A stretch of 46,396 nucleotides of DNA, taken from positions 1 through 46,396 of the forward strand of contig CAZLCX010000014.1 in the NCBI GenBank assembly GCA_964558325.1. The letters run 5' to 3'. Below the pieces are notes generated by a model, which made no database searches, was not told where the DNA came from, and saw only the letters and a program-made list of their open reading frames with translations. Every line of letters begins with the position of its first letter. The first letter of the stretch is position 1. The position numbers and the translations under genes were made by a program. The DNA is from Halonatronomonas sp964558325. GTDB lineage: Bacteria > Bacillota > Halanaerobiia > Halanaerobiales > Halarsenatibacteraceae. Of the stretch, positions 31,656-40,380 are shown piece after piece.

Positions 31656-33570
31656 CCTTAATTTCACCTTCAAAATGATCTTTTTCTTTACTCTTCTTAT
31701 TTTTTTCTAAATAAATCATCAAAACCTGAATATCTGCTGGAGATACACCTGCAATTCTTGAAGCCTGTCCAACAGAACGTGGTTTTACTTTATTTAATTT
31801 TTCTCTGGCTTCCTGACGTAAATTTTCTAATTCCTGATAATCTAAATCTTTTGGAAGAAGTTTTTTCTCTAATTTATCAAATTGTTTAACCTGTTTTAAC
31901 TGCCTTTCAATGTACCCTTCATATTTAACAGCAATTTCAATCTGTTCAGTTATTTCAGAAGAATATTCTGGAAGGTTATCCACCAATCTATTTAAATCAC
32001 TATATTCTATTGCAGGTCTCCTTAGAATTTTTTCAAGACTGGCTGGCTGGCTTAGGTTACCACTACTCAAATCTTCTAAAACTTCTCTTACATCCTCAGT
32101 TGGAGTAATTCTAACCTCTTTTAAATAGTCTCTTAATTTATTAATCTGCTTAATTTTATTCTGATAATACTCCCAGCGTTCATCACTTACAAGTCCTACA
32201 TCTCTACCTAGAGGAGTTAATCTCTGATCAGCATTATCCTGGCGCAGCAATAGCCGGTGTTCTGCCCTTGATGTCATCATCCTATATGGTTCCCTCGGCT
32301 CCTTTGTTACCAGTTCATCAATTAATACACCAATGTATGATTCAGATCTTTTAAGAATAATCGGTTCTTTATTCTGAAGAGATCTAACTGCATTAATTCC
32401 TGCCATTAATCCCTGGCCAGCAGCCTCTTCATAACCTGAAGTACCATTCAACTGACCTGCAGTATAAAGACCGTCAACAAGTCTGGTTTCTAAGGAAAGA
32501 TCAAACTGCCCACTTGCCACACAATCATATTCAATTGCATAGCCAGGCCTCATAATTTCAACATTTTCCAGTCCCTTCAGAGTTCTAGCCATATCTATCT
32601 GTACATCCAGAGGAAGACTGGTAGAAAATCCTGAAATATAAAATTCTCTAGTGCCTCTTCCTTCAGGCTCTAAAAAAAATTGATGTCTTTCTTTCTCTGG
32701 GAATCTTATCACTTTATCCTCAATAGATGGACAGTATCTAGGACCTACTCCATCAATTTCTCCTGAAAACAAAGGTGTTCTATCTTCATTCTCCCTGATT
32801 ATTCTGTGGGTTTCTTCATTTGAATAGGTTAACCAGCAGGAATCCTGCTCACCCTTTAAAGAATCTGACAAAAATGAAAAACTTAAATCTTTCTCACCTG
32901 TCTGTTCTTCTAATTTTGAAAAATCTATTGATCTGGCATTAACCCTTGGAGGTGTCCCGGTTTTAAATCTCAATAGATTAAATCCTAATTTTTTAAGAGC
33001 CCTTGATAATTTATTAGCTGGATACTGTTGATTGGGCCCGGCATTAAATTTAGCTTCACCGATAATTATTCTCCCCTTTAAAAACGTACCTGTAGTTAAT
33101 ATTACCTTTTTCCCTTTATATAATAAACCTGTCTTTGTTATAACTCCTTTGATTTCTCCTGATTCAACTTCAAGGTCTTCCACTATAGCCTGTTTTAAAT
33201 CTAAATTTTCCTGTTCTTCAAGCACACTTTTCATTCTTTGATGATATTTAACCTTATCAGCCTGGCCTCTTAAACCATGAACTGCAGGCCCCTTGCTTGT
33301 ATTTAACATTCTTATCTGAGTCATGGTTTCATCCATATTAATGGCCATTTCCCCACCTAAAGCGTCTATCTCTCTAACAATATGAGATTTGCCTGGTCCT
33401 CCTAATGAAGGATTACAGGGCATAAAGGCTACATGATCTAAATTTACTGTTAAAGTTAATACATCAAAGCCCATTCTGGCTGCAGCCAGCGAAGCCTCAC
33501 TACCAGCATGTCCTGCTCCAACAACAATAACATCATATTCTTTAGAATATGTCGAAAAATAATTGCTCAC
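31648..33570 (-). CDS. mnmG: tRNA uridine-5-carboxymethylaminomethyl modification enzyme MnmG (GidA)
   Basis: MnmG is an FAD enzyme that with MnmE modifies U34 of tRNAs. I choose the GTG at 33570, which stands 9 bases after AAAGGAG; this gives 640 residues opening SNYFSTYSKEYDVIVVGAGHAGSEA, the FAD-binding fold. An ATG-like start further up would overlap mnmE's end. PCNPSLGGPGKSHIVREIDALGG and RYCPSIEDK are family signatures. A Ser replaces the usual Cys in GHAGCEA; this residue is not catalytic. It is adjacent to mnmE, its partner. Confidence 0.96.
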   Translation of the reverse strand: MSNYFSTYSKEYDVIVVGAGHAGSEASLAAARMGFDVLTLTVNLDHVAFMPCNPSLGGPGKSHIVREIDALGGEMAINMDETMTQIRMLNTSKGPAVHGLRGQADKVKYHQRMKSVLEEQENLDLKQAIVEDLEVESGEIKGVITKTGLLYKGKKVILTTGTFLKGRIIIGEAKFNAGPNQQYPANKLSRALKKLGFNLLRFKTGTPPRVNARSIDFSKLEEQTGEKDLSFSFLSDSLKGEQDSCWLTYSNEETHRIIRENEDRTPLFSGEIDGVGPRYCPSIEDKVIRFPEKERHQFFLEPEGRGTREFYISGFSTSLPLDVQIDMARTLKGLENVEIMRPGYAIEYDCVASGQFDLSLETRLVDGLYTAGQLNGTSGYEEAAGQGLMAGINAVRSLQNKEPIILKRSESYIGVLIDELVTKEPREPYRMMTSRAEHRLLLRQDNADQRLTPLGRDVGLVSDERWEYYQNKIKQINKLRDYLKEVRITPTEDVREVLEDLSSGNLSQPASLEKILRRPAIEYSDLNRLVDNLPEYSSEITEQIEIAVKYEGYIERQLKQVKQFDKLEKKLLPKDLDYQELENLRQEAREKLNKVKPRSVGQASRIAGVSPADIQVLMIYLEKNKKSKEKDHFEGEIKDD

Positions 33571-33592
33571 TTTAAAAAACTCCTTTCCTGTA

Positions 33593-34981
33593 TTATTTAC
33601 CAATACAGAAATCTTGAAAAATTTGATCTATTAAATTATCAGTTACTGTTTCTCCAGTTATTTCTCCTAAACTTAAGAGAGCATCTTTTAAATCAACTGA
33701 TAATAGGTCAACTGGAATATTATTTTCATTTCCTTGAATGACCAATTCCAGGCTATTTTTAGCCTCTTCCAGTAATTTTCTGTGGCGAATTCTTGTAATT
33801 ATCTGATCATAACCGCCAGCTACTTCGCCAGTCATAACCTCATCTTTAATAGCTTCTTCTAATTCTTTTAAGCCTGCTCCTGTCTGAATAGATGTGTAAA
33901 TTATCCTACCATCAGGAAAATTATTTTCAATTTTTTCATGATCTATCTCTTCTGATAAATCTGTTTTATTTACAAGTATTATTATCGGCTTATCCTTTAC
34001 CTCCTGGTATATCTCATAATCACCAGGAGATATTCCCTGAGATACATCAAGCATCAATAAGACTAAATCAGCAGTCTGTAAAGAACTTTTTGTCCTCTCT
34101 ACACCAATTTTTTCTACCTGATCAGAAGTTTCTCTTATGCCTGCTGTATCAGTTATTCTTAAAGGTATTCCCCCTAAATTTACAAGTTCTGAAATAATAT
34201 CTCTTGTAGTTCCAGGAATTTCCGTTACTATGGCTCTATTTTCTTTTAAAAGATAATTTAATAAGCTTGATTTACCTACATTTGGTTTTCCAACAATTAC
34301 AGTTTCAACACCCTCACTAAAAATTTGACCTGTTTTACTGCTTTTAATTAATTCATCTAAAGAATTAATCACCTGATTTATTTTATCCCCTATCTGAGTG
34401 CTATTAAATCCTGGGACTTCATCTTCTGGAAAATCTATGCTGGCTTCCATTCCTGCCAGAATAGTCATTAGCTTTTCTCTAATATCCTTTATATGATCAG
34501 ATAAACCACCTTTTAAATGCTGAATTGCCAGCTCTCTGCCCTTTTCTGTTTGAGAGTTAATTAAATCCATAATACCTTCAGCCTGAGTAAGATCTATTCT
34601 ACCATTCATAAATGCCCTTTTTGAAAACTCACCAGGTTCAGCAAGTCTGGCTCCTGCAGATAAGACAGCATTAAGAACTCCCTGCAAAGGCAGACCACCA
34701 CCATGGCAATCAAACTCCACTGTATCTTCAGCAGTAAAAGATTTAGGCCCCTTTAAAATTAATGCAAGGACTTCATCGATATCTTGTTTATTTTTATCCT
34801 TAATAAACCCATAATGAATTGTATGACTATCAACCTGAGATAAACTTTCTATAGACCCTGAATAAAAAACTCTATCTGCTATTTTAATAGCATCTTCACC
34901 GCTAATTCTAATTTTACCTATGCCTGCACAACCAGGAGGGGTTGAAATTGCAGCTATTGTATCATCCATATTATAATTCAT
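33593..34981 (-). CDS. mnmE: tRNA modification GTPase MnmE (TrmE)
   Basis: The 462-residue protein has an N-terminal folate-binding domain (1-120), a helical domain, an inserted GTPase with GKPNVGKSSLLNYLL and DTAGIRET, NKTD, and the C-terminal motif FCIGK with the essential Cys. MnmE forms a K+-dependent GTPase complex with MnmG. Start at ATG 34981 behind GGGGTGAT. It follows a terminator, so it must have its own promoter or depend on read-through; I found no clear promoter in 34982-35025. Confidence 0.97.
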   Translation of the reverse strand: MNYNMDDTIAAISTPPGCAGIGKIRISGEDAIKIADRVFYSGSIESLSQVDSHTIHYGFIKDKNKQDIDEVLALILKGPKSFTAEDTVEFDCHGGGLPLQGVLNAVLSAGARLAEPGEFSKRAFMNGRIDLTQAEGIMDLINSQTEKGRELAIQHLKGGLSDHIKDIREKLMTILAGMEASIDFPEDEVPGFNSTQIGDKINQVINSLDELIKSSKTGQIFSEGVETVIVGKPNVGKSSLLNYLLKENRAIVTEIPGTTRDIISELVNLGGIPLRITDTAGIRETSDQVEKIGVERTKSSLQTADLVLLMLDVSQGISPGDYEIYQEVKDKPIIILVNKTDLSEEIDHEKIENNFPDGRIIYTSIQTGAGLKELEEAIKDEVMTGEVAGGYDQIITRIRHRKLLEEAKNSLELVIQGNENNIPVDLLSVDLKDALLSLGEITGETVTDNLIDQIFQDFCIGK

Positions 34982-35025
34982 TATATCACCCCGGTTTTTA
35001 TTAAACTCATTGTTTTAAGTTAAAA

Positions 35026-35050
35026 ACCCAGCAGGTATTCCCTGCTGGGT
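35026..35050 (-). terminator. Terminator after jag
   Basis: ACCCAGCAGG (35026-35035) pairs perfectly with CCTGCTGGGT (35041-35050), loop of 5, and the minus strand continues with TTTTTAA. Confidence 0.9.
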
Positions 35051-35062
35051 CAATTTTCAAGA

Positions 35063-35689
35063 TTACACCTTCTCAATCATTACTTTTCTAAACGGCTCTT
35101 CACCTTGACTATAGGATTTTACTCTATCATCATCTTTGACCGTTAAATGAATAATTCGTCTTTCATGGGGCGGCATCGGGTCTAGCATTACTTTTCTCCC
35201 TGTTTCAAGGGCTTTATTTTTCATTTTATTGGCCAGTCTTTCCAGAGTTTCTTTTCTTCTCTCTCTATATCCCTCAGCATCCAACATTATTCTAAAATAT
35301 TCGTCAGTTTCCCGATTAACTGCTAATGAAGTTAAATATTGCAAAGCATCAAGGGTTTCACCCCTATGTCCAATTACAATCCCTAATTCAGGAGATGATA
35401 AATTATAATATAGTTGCTCATCATCTGATTTAGATTCTATATATTCAACCTCTACAGCTAATTCACTATTTAAAAATATCTCCTCTAAAAATTTCTTGCC
35501 AATCTCCGATGGAATAATTTTTTTTGAAACTTCAACTACAGCTTCTTTGCCGCCAATTAAACCTAAAAAGCCTTTACTACCCTCATCAATTATATTAATT
35601 TCTGCTTCTTCCTTTGAAATATCAAGTTTTTTCAAAGCCTTTTCAACAGCTTCTTCTACTGAATTACCAGTCTCTTTACAGCTTAACAT
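35063..35689 (-). CDS. jag: Jag/KhpB RNA-binding protein
   Basis: The 208-residue protein has a Jag_N domain (about 1-52), a KH domain (about 85-140; GIVIGHRGETLDALQYL holds the GxxG loop) and an R3H domain (about 145-208; MPPHERRIIHLTV). It binds RNA, often with KhpA, and is encoded next to yidC in most Firmicutes; roles in cell-wall growth and small-RNA control are known in streptococci. The start is behind AAGGAGG. It ends at a strong terminator. Confidence 0.95.
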   Translation of the reverse strand: MLSCKETGNSVEEAVEKALKKLDISKEEAEINIIDEGSKGFLGLIGGKEAVVEVSKKIIPSEIGKKFLEEIFLNSELAVEVEYIESKSDDEQLYYNLSSPELGIVIGHRGETLDALQYLTSLAVNRETDEYFRIMLDAEGYRERRKETLERLANKMKNKALETGRKVMLDPMPPHERRIIHLTVKDDDRVKSYSQGEEPFRKVMIEKV

Positions 35690-35703
35690 ATTAAAACGCC
35701 TCC

Positions 35704-36369
35704 TTAAGCGGCTTCAGCTTCTGTATCAGTCTCTTTAGATAATAAATATTGTTGGATAACAGAAAATAATGTAGAAGTTAACCAATAAACCATAATTCCA
35801 GATGGTAACTGAAAACCAATAAAAACTATCATGATTGGCATAATCCACATCATCATACCTGATTTACCGCCTCCACCACCAGAAATACTTTGAGTAACTT
35901 TAGTTTGAGCTACCATCACAAGACCAGTAATAATTACTAATGCAATATCAGGCTCAGCCAGGGATCCATCTGTAATTCTTCCAATCCATAAAAAAGCTGT
36001 TTCACCAAAAGTTTCACTCATAGCCAGAATTGCTCTATATAAAGGTATAAGAATAAATAACTGTAGTATCATTGGCAAACAACCGGCAACCGGATTAACA
36101 TTGTTTTCCTGATATAATTTCATCATTTCTTCCTGCTGTTTTTCCTTATTATCTTCATATTTTTCTTTTATCTTTTCCATTTTAGGTTGTAAATCCTGCA
36201 TAGCTTTCATAGATCTTGTCTGCTTAGCTGTTAATGGAAAAAGTGCAAATTTAATTGCCAGTGTAAAAATTATAATTGCTAATCCATAACTAGATACAAA
36301 GGGTAACTGATAAATAAATTCAATAATCTGGGTCATTAAATCAATAAAACCACCAAAAAATCCAAACAT
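35704..36369 (-). CDS. yidC: Membrane protein insertase YidC (Oxa1/SpoIIIJ)
   Basis: The 221-residue protein is of the short Gram-positive kind with five membrane segments and no large periplasmic domain. It has the conserved Arg in TLAIKFALFPLTAKQTRSMKAM near the hydrophilic groove and a cytoplasmic coiled-coil (about 55-85). No lipobox is seen at the N-terminus, unlike Bacillus SpoIIIJ. It inserts membrane proteins with or without SecYEG. Strong ribosome site AGGAGG. Confidence 0.96.
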   Translation of the reverse strand: MFGFFGGFIDLMTQIIEFIYQLPFVSSYGLAIIIFTLAIKFALFPLTAKQTRSMKAMQDLQPKMEKIKEKYEDNKEKQQEEMMKLYQENNVNPVAGCLPMILQLFILIPLYRAILAMSETFGETAFLWIGRITDGSLAEPDIALVIITGLVMVAQTKVTQSISGGGGGKSGMMMWIMPIMIVFIGFQLPSGIMVYWLTSTLFSVIQQYLLSKETDTEAEAA

Positions 36370-36390
36370 TTTTTAATTCCTCCTATTATA

Positions 36391-36603
36391 TTACTCTACC
36401 GGATCATAACCACCTGAATGAAAAGGATGACAGCGCAAAATTCTTTTAAATCCCATCCAACTACCTTTTATTATACCATATTTTTCAATAGCAGTTGCTG
36501 TATAAGTTGAGCAAGTTGGATAATATCGACATGATTTTGGTAATAAAGGAGAAATGAACCTTTGATAAAATTTAATTAGTTTTAAAATTATTAATTTAAT
36601 CAT
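36391..36603 (-). CDS. yidD: Membrane protein insertion efficiency factor YidD
   Basis: The 70-residue protein begins with an amphipathic/basic stretch (MIKLIILKLIKFYQRFISP) and has the family core SCRYYPTCSTYTATAIEKYG and CHPFHSGGYDPV. YidD helps YidC-dependent insertion. Its ATG overlaps the rnpA stop codon (ATGA), so it is coupled to rnpA. Confidence 0.95.
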   Translation of the reverse strand: MIKLIILKLIKFYQRFISPLLPKSCRYYPTCSTYTATAIEKYGIIKGSWMGFKRILRCHPFHSGGYDPVE

Positions 36604-36962
36604 AATAATTTATCTCCTTTTTTACTATCAATTAAAGAACATTTATATAATAATCTTTTTAAATCTTCTTTAATTTGGTGATAGCTTAAATCAATTACAG
36701 GCTTTCTTGTAATAATTACAATATCAAAACCTGATTTTATGTAATTATTGTCATCCCATTTTCTTAAAATCTCTTTAATTCTTCGTTTAATTTTATTTCT
36801 TACAACTGCATTTCCAATTTTTTTACTAATAGTAATTCCATAACGATTAACAGAATATTGTTTTTTGTTAGCCAACCAATAAACAACTAAATACTTACTG
36901 GCCTTTGATCTTCCATTATTATAAACTCTCTGAAAATGGCTATTTTTTTTCAAACTCTCCAA
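36600..36962 (-). CDS. rnpA: Ribonuclease P protein component
   Basis: The 120-residue basic protein has the RNase P signature KIGNAVVRNKIKRRIKEILR (RNR motif) and an N-terminal LKKNSHFQRVYNNG. It helps the RNA subunit process tRNA 5' ends. The start is TTG at 36962, 7 bases after GGAGG; no ATG fits. In nearly all bacteria rpmH precedes it, but the 473 bases up to dnaA have no such gene, so rnpA is first in this operon. Confidence 0.95.
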   Translation of the reverse strand: MESLKKNSHFQRVYNNGRSKASKYLVVYWLANKKQYSVNRYGITISKKIGNAVVRNKIKRRIKEILRKWDDNNYIKSGFDIVIITRKPVIDLSYHQIKEDLKRLLYKCSLIDSKKGDKLL

Positions 36963-37006
36963 ACTTATACCTCCAAACCTGCCAATTTATCATCCATACA
37001 ATATAA

Positions 37007-37035
37007 ATTATATGGTATTTGAAAATACTAGTCAA
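37007..37035 (-). promoter_or_regulatory. Promoter of rnpA-yidD-yidC-jag
   Basis: The minus strand reads TTGACT (37035-37030), 17 bases, TATAAT (37012-37007). A perfect DnaA box (37046-37054) lies 10 bases upstream of the -35 box, so DnaA could influence it. Confidence 0.8.
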
Positions 37036-37045
37036 GGAATTTTGG

Positions 37046-37414
37046 TTATCCACAAGAATATTTTTGTTGATAAAATGTTAATAATCTGTTATTATATTAG
37101 TGATTAGTTGTGGAAAACTATTAAATATACTTCTGTATTTAGAAATTATAGGATGTTAACTATGTGTATTAAATTATTAACAACTTTTTAAAAATCGACA
37201 ATAAACCAATAGTTATCCACAAAAACACACGTTTTTGTCCACAATCTGTTGATAAGTCTTAGTTATCCACCTATATTTGTGGATAACTATCTCTTTTATT
37301 CACAGGGTTGTAGATAATTATGGTTTAATATCTTAACTTTTTTTATATGACATAGTTTTTAATTCTTTTATTTCTTGTGGATAAGTCAATCAATTATCCA
37401 CAATCTGTGGATGA
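37046..37414. other. oriC: oriC, upstream DnaA-box cluster
   Basis: The gene-free stretch 36963-37435 is very AT-rich and holds TTATNCACA boxes on both strands. Perfect ones are at 37046, 37213, 37296 and 37394 (plus) and 37278 and 37376 (minus). One-mismatch boxes are at 37109 and 37406 (minus), 37235 and 37263 (plus). This matches the upstream half of a bipartite Bacillus-type origin. It contains the rnpA promoter and no open frame resembling rpmH. Confidence 0.92.
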
Positions 37415-37435
37415 AAGTTTTTCAGGAGGTATTTT

Positions 37436-38803
37436 ATGAAATTAACCGAAAAAAAATTAAATGATATCTGGGAAGAATGTTTAGAAAGAATAAAAGAACA
37501 ATTAAGTAATCCTAGCTTTAAAACCTGGTTTTCCGACACTGAACCAATTAAAATTAAAAATAATATATTACAATTAAAGGTTCCAAATGATTTTATCAAA
37601 GATTGGATCAGTTCTCGTTATCAAAATTTAATAATTGAAACTATTGAAGAAATAACAGATACTGAATTAAATTTAGAGTTTTTAACTCCTGATGAAATCA
37701 AAGAAGCAAAGGAAGATATATCTCAAAGAAATAATAATACTACTAAAAAGAAAATAAAAACAACCAATCAAATTAAAAATGGTATTAATCCCAAATACAC
37801 TTTTGATACTTTTGTGGTAGGTAATAGCAACCGCTTTGCCCATGCTGCTTCACTGGCTGTTGCTGAAGCTCCTGCAAAGGCTTATAATCCTCTTTTTATT
37901 TATGGTGATGTCGGGTTAGGAAAAACTCATCTTATGCAGGCTATTGCTCATTTTATACTTGATCATAATCCAGATAATAAAGTAGTTTATGTATCTTCAG
38001 AAACTTTTACCAATGAACTAATAAATGCTATTAAAGATGACAAAACTGTTGATTTTAGAGATAAATATCGAAATATAGATATTCTATTAGTTGATGATAT
38101 TCAATTTTTAGCTGGTAAAGAAAGAACTCAAGAAGAATTTTTCCATACTTTCAATGCTTTACATGAATCAAATAGACAATTAATTATTTCTAGTGATCGC
38201 CCTCCGAAAGAAATACCAACATTAGAAGAAAGGTTAAGATCTAGATTTGAGTGGGGTTTAATCACGGATATTCAAAGCCCTGATTTAGAAACTAGAATCG
38301 CTATTTTAAGAAAAAAAGCTGATATTGAAAATCTACAAATTCCTAATGAAGTAATTATTGATATTGCAAATAAAATTCAATCAAATATTAGAGAATTAGA
38401 AGGAGCATTAATTAAGGTTATTGCTTATGCCGAGCTAGTAGAAAGAGAAATAGATCTTGATTTAGCAAAAGAAGCTCTCAAAGACCTTGTTAGTAATGAC
38501 AATACAGAACCTAAAGAAATTACAATTAGTTATATTAAAAAAATAGTTGCAGATTATTATAATTTAAATTTAGAAGAGATAGATTCTAAAAAAAGAACTC
38601 AAAATATTGTTTTTCCCAGACAGATTGCCATGTATTTATCTAGAGAAATGACAGATGCATCTTTACCTATGATTGGAGATAGTTTTGGAGGAAGAGATCA
38701 TACAACTGTAATGCATGCCCATAATAAAATAAATGAAAAATATAAAGAAGAAGAAAATTTTAAAAATACTCTTGATAATTTAATGAAAAAAATTAAATCT
38801 TAA
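37436..38803 (+). CDS. dnaA: Chromosomal replication initiator DnaA
   Basis: The 455-residue protein has domain I (1-85), a Lys/Thr/Asn-rich linker (about 95-117), AAA+ domain III with Walker A GDVGLGKTH (157-165) and Walker B LLVDDIQF (218-224), and domain IV with FGGRDHTTVMHAHNKI, the DnaA-box-binding motif. The second Walker A residue is Asp where most have Gly. It starts behind CAGGAGG. It is flanked on both sides by DnaA boxes and is likely self-regulated through them; I could not define a promoter. Confidence 0.98.
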   Translation: MKLTEKKLNDIWEECLERIKEQLSNPSFKTWFSDTEPIKIKNNILQLKVPNDFIKDWISSRYQNLIIETIEEITDTELNLEFLTPDEIKEAKEDISQRNNNTTKKKIKTTNQIKNGINPKYTFDTFVVGNSNRFAHAASLAVAEAPAKAYNPLFIYGDVGLGKTHLMQAIAHFILDHNPDNKVVYVSSETFTNELINAIKDDKTVDFRDKYRNIDILLVDDIQFLAGKERTQEEFFHTFNALHESNRQLIISSDRPPKEIPTLEERLRSRFEWGLITDIQSPDLETRIAILRKKADIENLQIPNEVIIDIANKIQSNIRELEGALIKVIAYAELVEREIDLDLAKEALKDLVSNDNTEPKEITISYIKKIVADYYNLNLEEIDSKKRTQNIVFPRQIAMYLSREMTDASLPMIGDSFGGRDHTTVMHAHNKINEKYKEEENFKNTLDNLMKKIKS

Positions 38804-38831
38804 TAACTTTGTTAAAAAGTTGTTAACTGTC

Positions 38832-38993
38832 TGTGGATAAAATTGTGGATATTTTTTAAAATTTTATTACCTGTTTAAATGTGGATAAATCCTTAATTAT
38901 AACCCACAGTTATTACACAGGCTTAATAATTTAAATTTCAACTATAGTAGGCAGTTTTACACATATAAACATTCCCTACTACTATTACTATTA
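38832..38993. other. oriC: oriC, unwinding side: DnaA boxes and DnaA-trio run
   Basis: Perfect boxes lie on the minus strand at 38832-38840 and 38880-38888, weaker ones at 38844-38852 and 38955-38963 (plus, TTTTACACA). Thirteen bases after the last box, CTA CTA CTA TTA CTA TTA (38976-38993) reads 3'-GAT GAT GAT AAT GAT AAT on the other strand, the DnaA-trio pattern that guides strand opening. The spacer between box and trio contains a short CCC. The region lies between dnaA and dnaN, as the unwinding part of Firmicutes origins. Confidence 0.82.
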
Positions 38994-39029
38994 ATTTTAG
39001 ATATGATAGATAATTACGGAGGTGCAAAT

Positions 39030-40148
39030 ATGAATTTTATTATTGAACAATCAGTTTTCCACAATGCTCTAAAAAAAGTTAATAGAGCAGTTTCTAAAAG
39101 CAACACTTTACCAATTTTATCAGGTTTATTATTAAAAAGTTCAGAAGATAAAAATTTACAGTTAATTTCAACAGATTTAGAAATAGGTATTAAATTAAAA
39201 ATTGGTGCAGATATTAATCAAACAGGAAATATAGTTTTACCTGCCAGTGAACTTTCTAATATTATTAGAGAGTTACCAGCAGAACCGATACATATTAAAG
39301 TAAATCAAGATAATTATACAGCTGAAATTCAAACATCAAATTCTCATTTTAAATTAAATGGTTTTAATCCAGAAGAATTTCCTTCTTTGCCTGATGTTGA
39401 AAAAAATTATAATTTAAACATTAATTCAGATCAATTAAAAAATATTGTAGATAGAGTTAAGTTTTCCTGTGATAAAAATAATTCACAACCAGGATTAACT
39501 GGAGCTTTATTATCTATTAAAGAAAATGAAATAATAATGGTAGCCACAAATACTTATAGAATGGCTTATTGTAAAAAAGATTTAAAACATGAAATAAATG
39601 AAGAAATCAGAAATATTATTCCAGTAAATTCTTTAAATGAATTAAGTAATTTACTTGGAAATTATGAAGATGAAACAGTTAATGTTATAATAGATAATAG
39701 TCATATTAAATTTTCTTTTGAAGATATAACCCTAACCTCAAGATTAATTGAAGGTAAATTTCCTAATTATCAACAGGTTATGCCTAATGAATATAACAAC
39801 TTAATCAGAATTGAAAAAGATAGTTTATTAAAAGCAGTTAAAAGAGCTTCTTTAATAGCTAAATTAGATTCTGGAGTAATAAACTTGAAATTTACAAATA
39901 ATAATAAATTAATTATTGAATCAGTTAATTCTGAAAAAGGTCATGCTCATGAAGAAGTTAATATTGAAATGGACGGTGGAGAACAGAATATTAATATTGA
40001 TGTAAATTATTTAATTGATGTATTAAAAATTATATCTGAAGAAGAAGTTATATTAGAATTAATTGGTCCTTTAAATCCATTGACTGTTAAAGAGACTGAA
40101 AATGAAGATTTTATATATTTAATAATGCCAGTTAGACCTGGTTCTTAA
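39030..40148 (+). CDS. dnaN: DNA polymerase III beta subunit (sliding clamp)
   Basis: The start is the ATG at 39030, 7 bases after GGAGGTG, for 372 residues; the ATG at 39003 has no ribosome site. Three repeats of the clamp fold are evident, opening MNFIIEQSVFHNALKKVNRAV and ending LIMPVRPGS. VSKSNTLPILSG and the C-terminal PVR motif are conserved. The coding sequence is unusually AT-rich (mostly Lys, Asn, Ile, Leu with A/T-ending codons). It lies directly downstream of oriC. Confidence 0.97.
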   Translation: MNFIIEQSVFHNALKKVNRAVSKSNTLPILSGLLLKSSEDKNLQLISTDLEIGIKLKIGADINQTGNIVLPASELSNIIRELPAEPIHIKVNQDNYTAEIQTSNSHFKLNGFNPEEFPSLPDVEKNYNLNINSDQLKNIVDRVKFSCDKNNSQPGLTGALLSIKENEIIMVATNTYRMAYCKKDLKHEINEEIRNIIPVNSLNELSNLLGNYEDETVNVIIDNSHIKFSFEDITLTSRLIEGKFPNYQQVMPNEYNNLIRIEKDSLLKAVKRASLIAKLDSGVINLKFTNNNKLIIESVNSEKGHAHEEVNIEMDGGEQNINIDVNYLIDVLKIISEEEVILELIGPLNPLTVKETENEDFIYLIMPVRPGS

Positions 40149-40157
40149 GGTGATAAT

Positions 40158-40379
40158 ATGCAAAAAAAAATAAAAATTAATACAGAATCTATTCAACTAG
40201 ACCAATTTTTAAAATGGGCAAATATTGTTGGATCTGGCGGTGAAGCTAAAAATATTATCCAGGAAGGAAATGTTCTGGTCAATCAAGAAATTGAATATAG
40301 TAGAGGTAGAAAACTTTACTCAGGTGATAGAGTAGAGCTTTTAGGAGGAAAAACTATTTATATTATAAGTAGGGATTAA
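40158..40379 (+). CDS. yaaA: S4-domain RNA-binding protein YaaA/RlbA
   Basis: The 73-residue protein consists of one S4-like domain: LDQFLKWANIVGSGGEAKNII, GNVLVNQEIEYSRGRKLYSGD. It lies between dnaN and recF, as in Bacillus, where the protein is linked to ribosome assembly. The ribosome site is AAGGTGAT. It ends one base before the recF start codon. Confidence 0.93.
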   Translation: MQKKIKINTESIQLDQFLKWANIVGSGGEAKNIIQEGNVLVNQEIEYSRGRKLYSGDRVELLGGKTIYIISRD

Positions 40380-40380
40380 A

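Noticed and set aside
37305..37435. Promoter for dnaA
   Set aside because: Several A/T-rich hexamers resemble -10 boxes, but none pairs with a reasonable -35 at 16-18 bases, so no site is reported.
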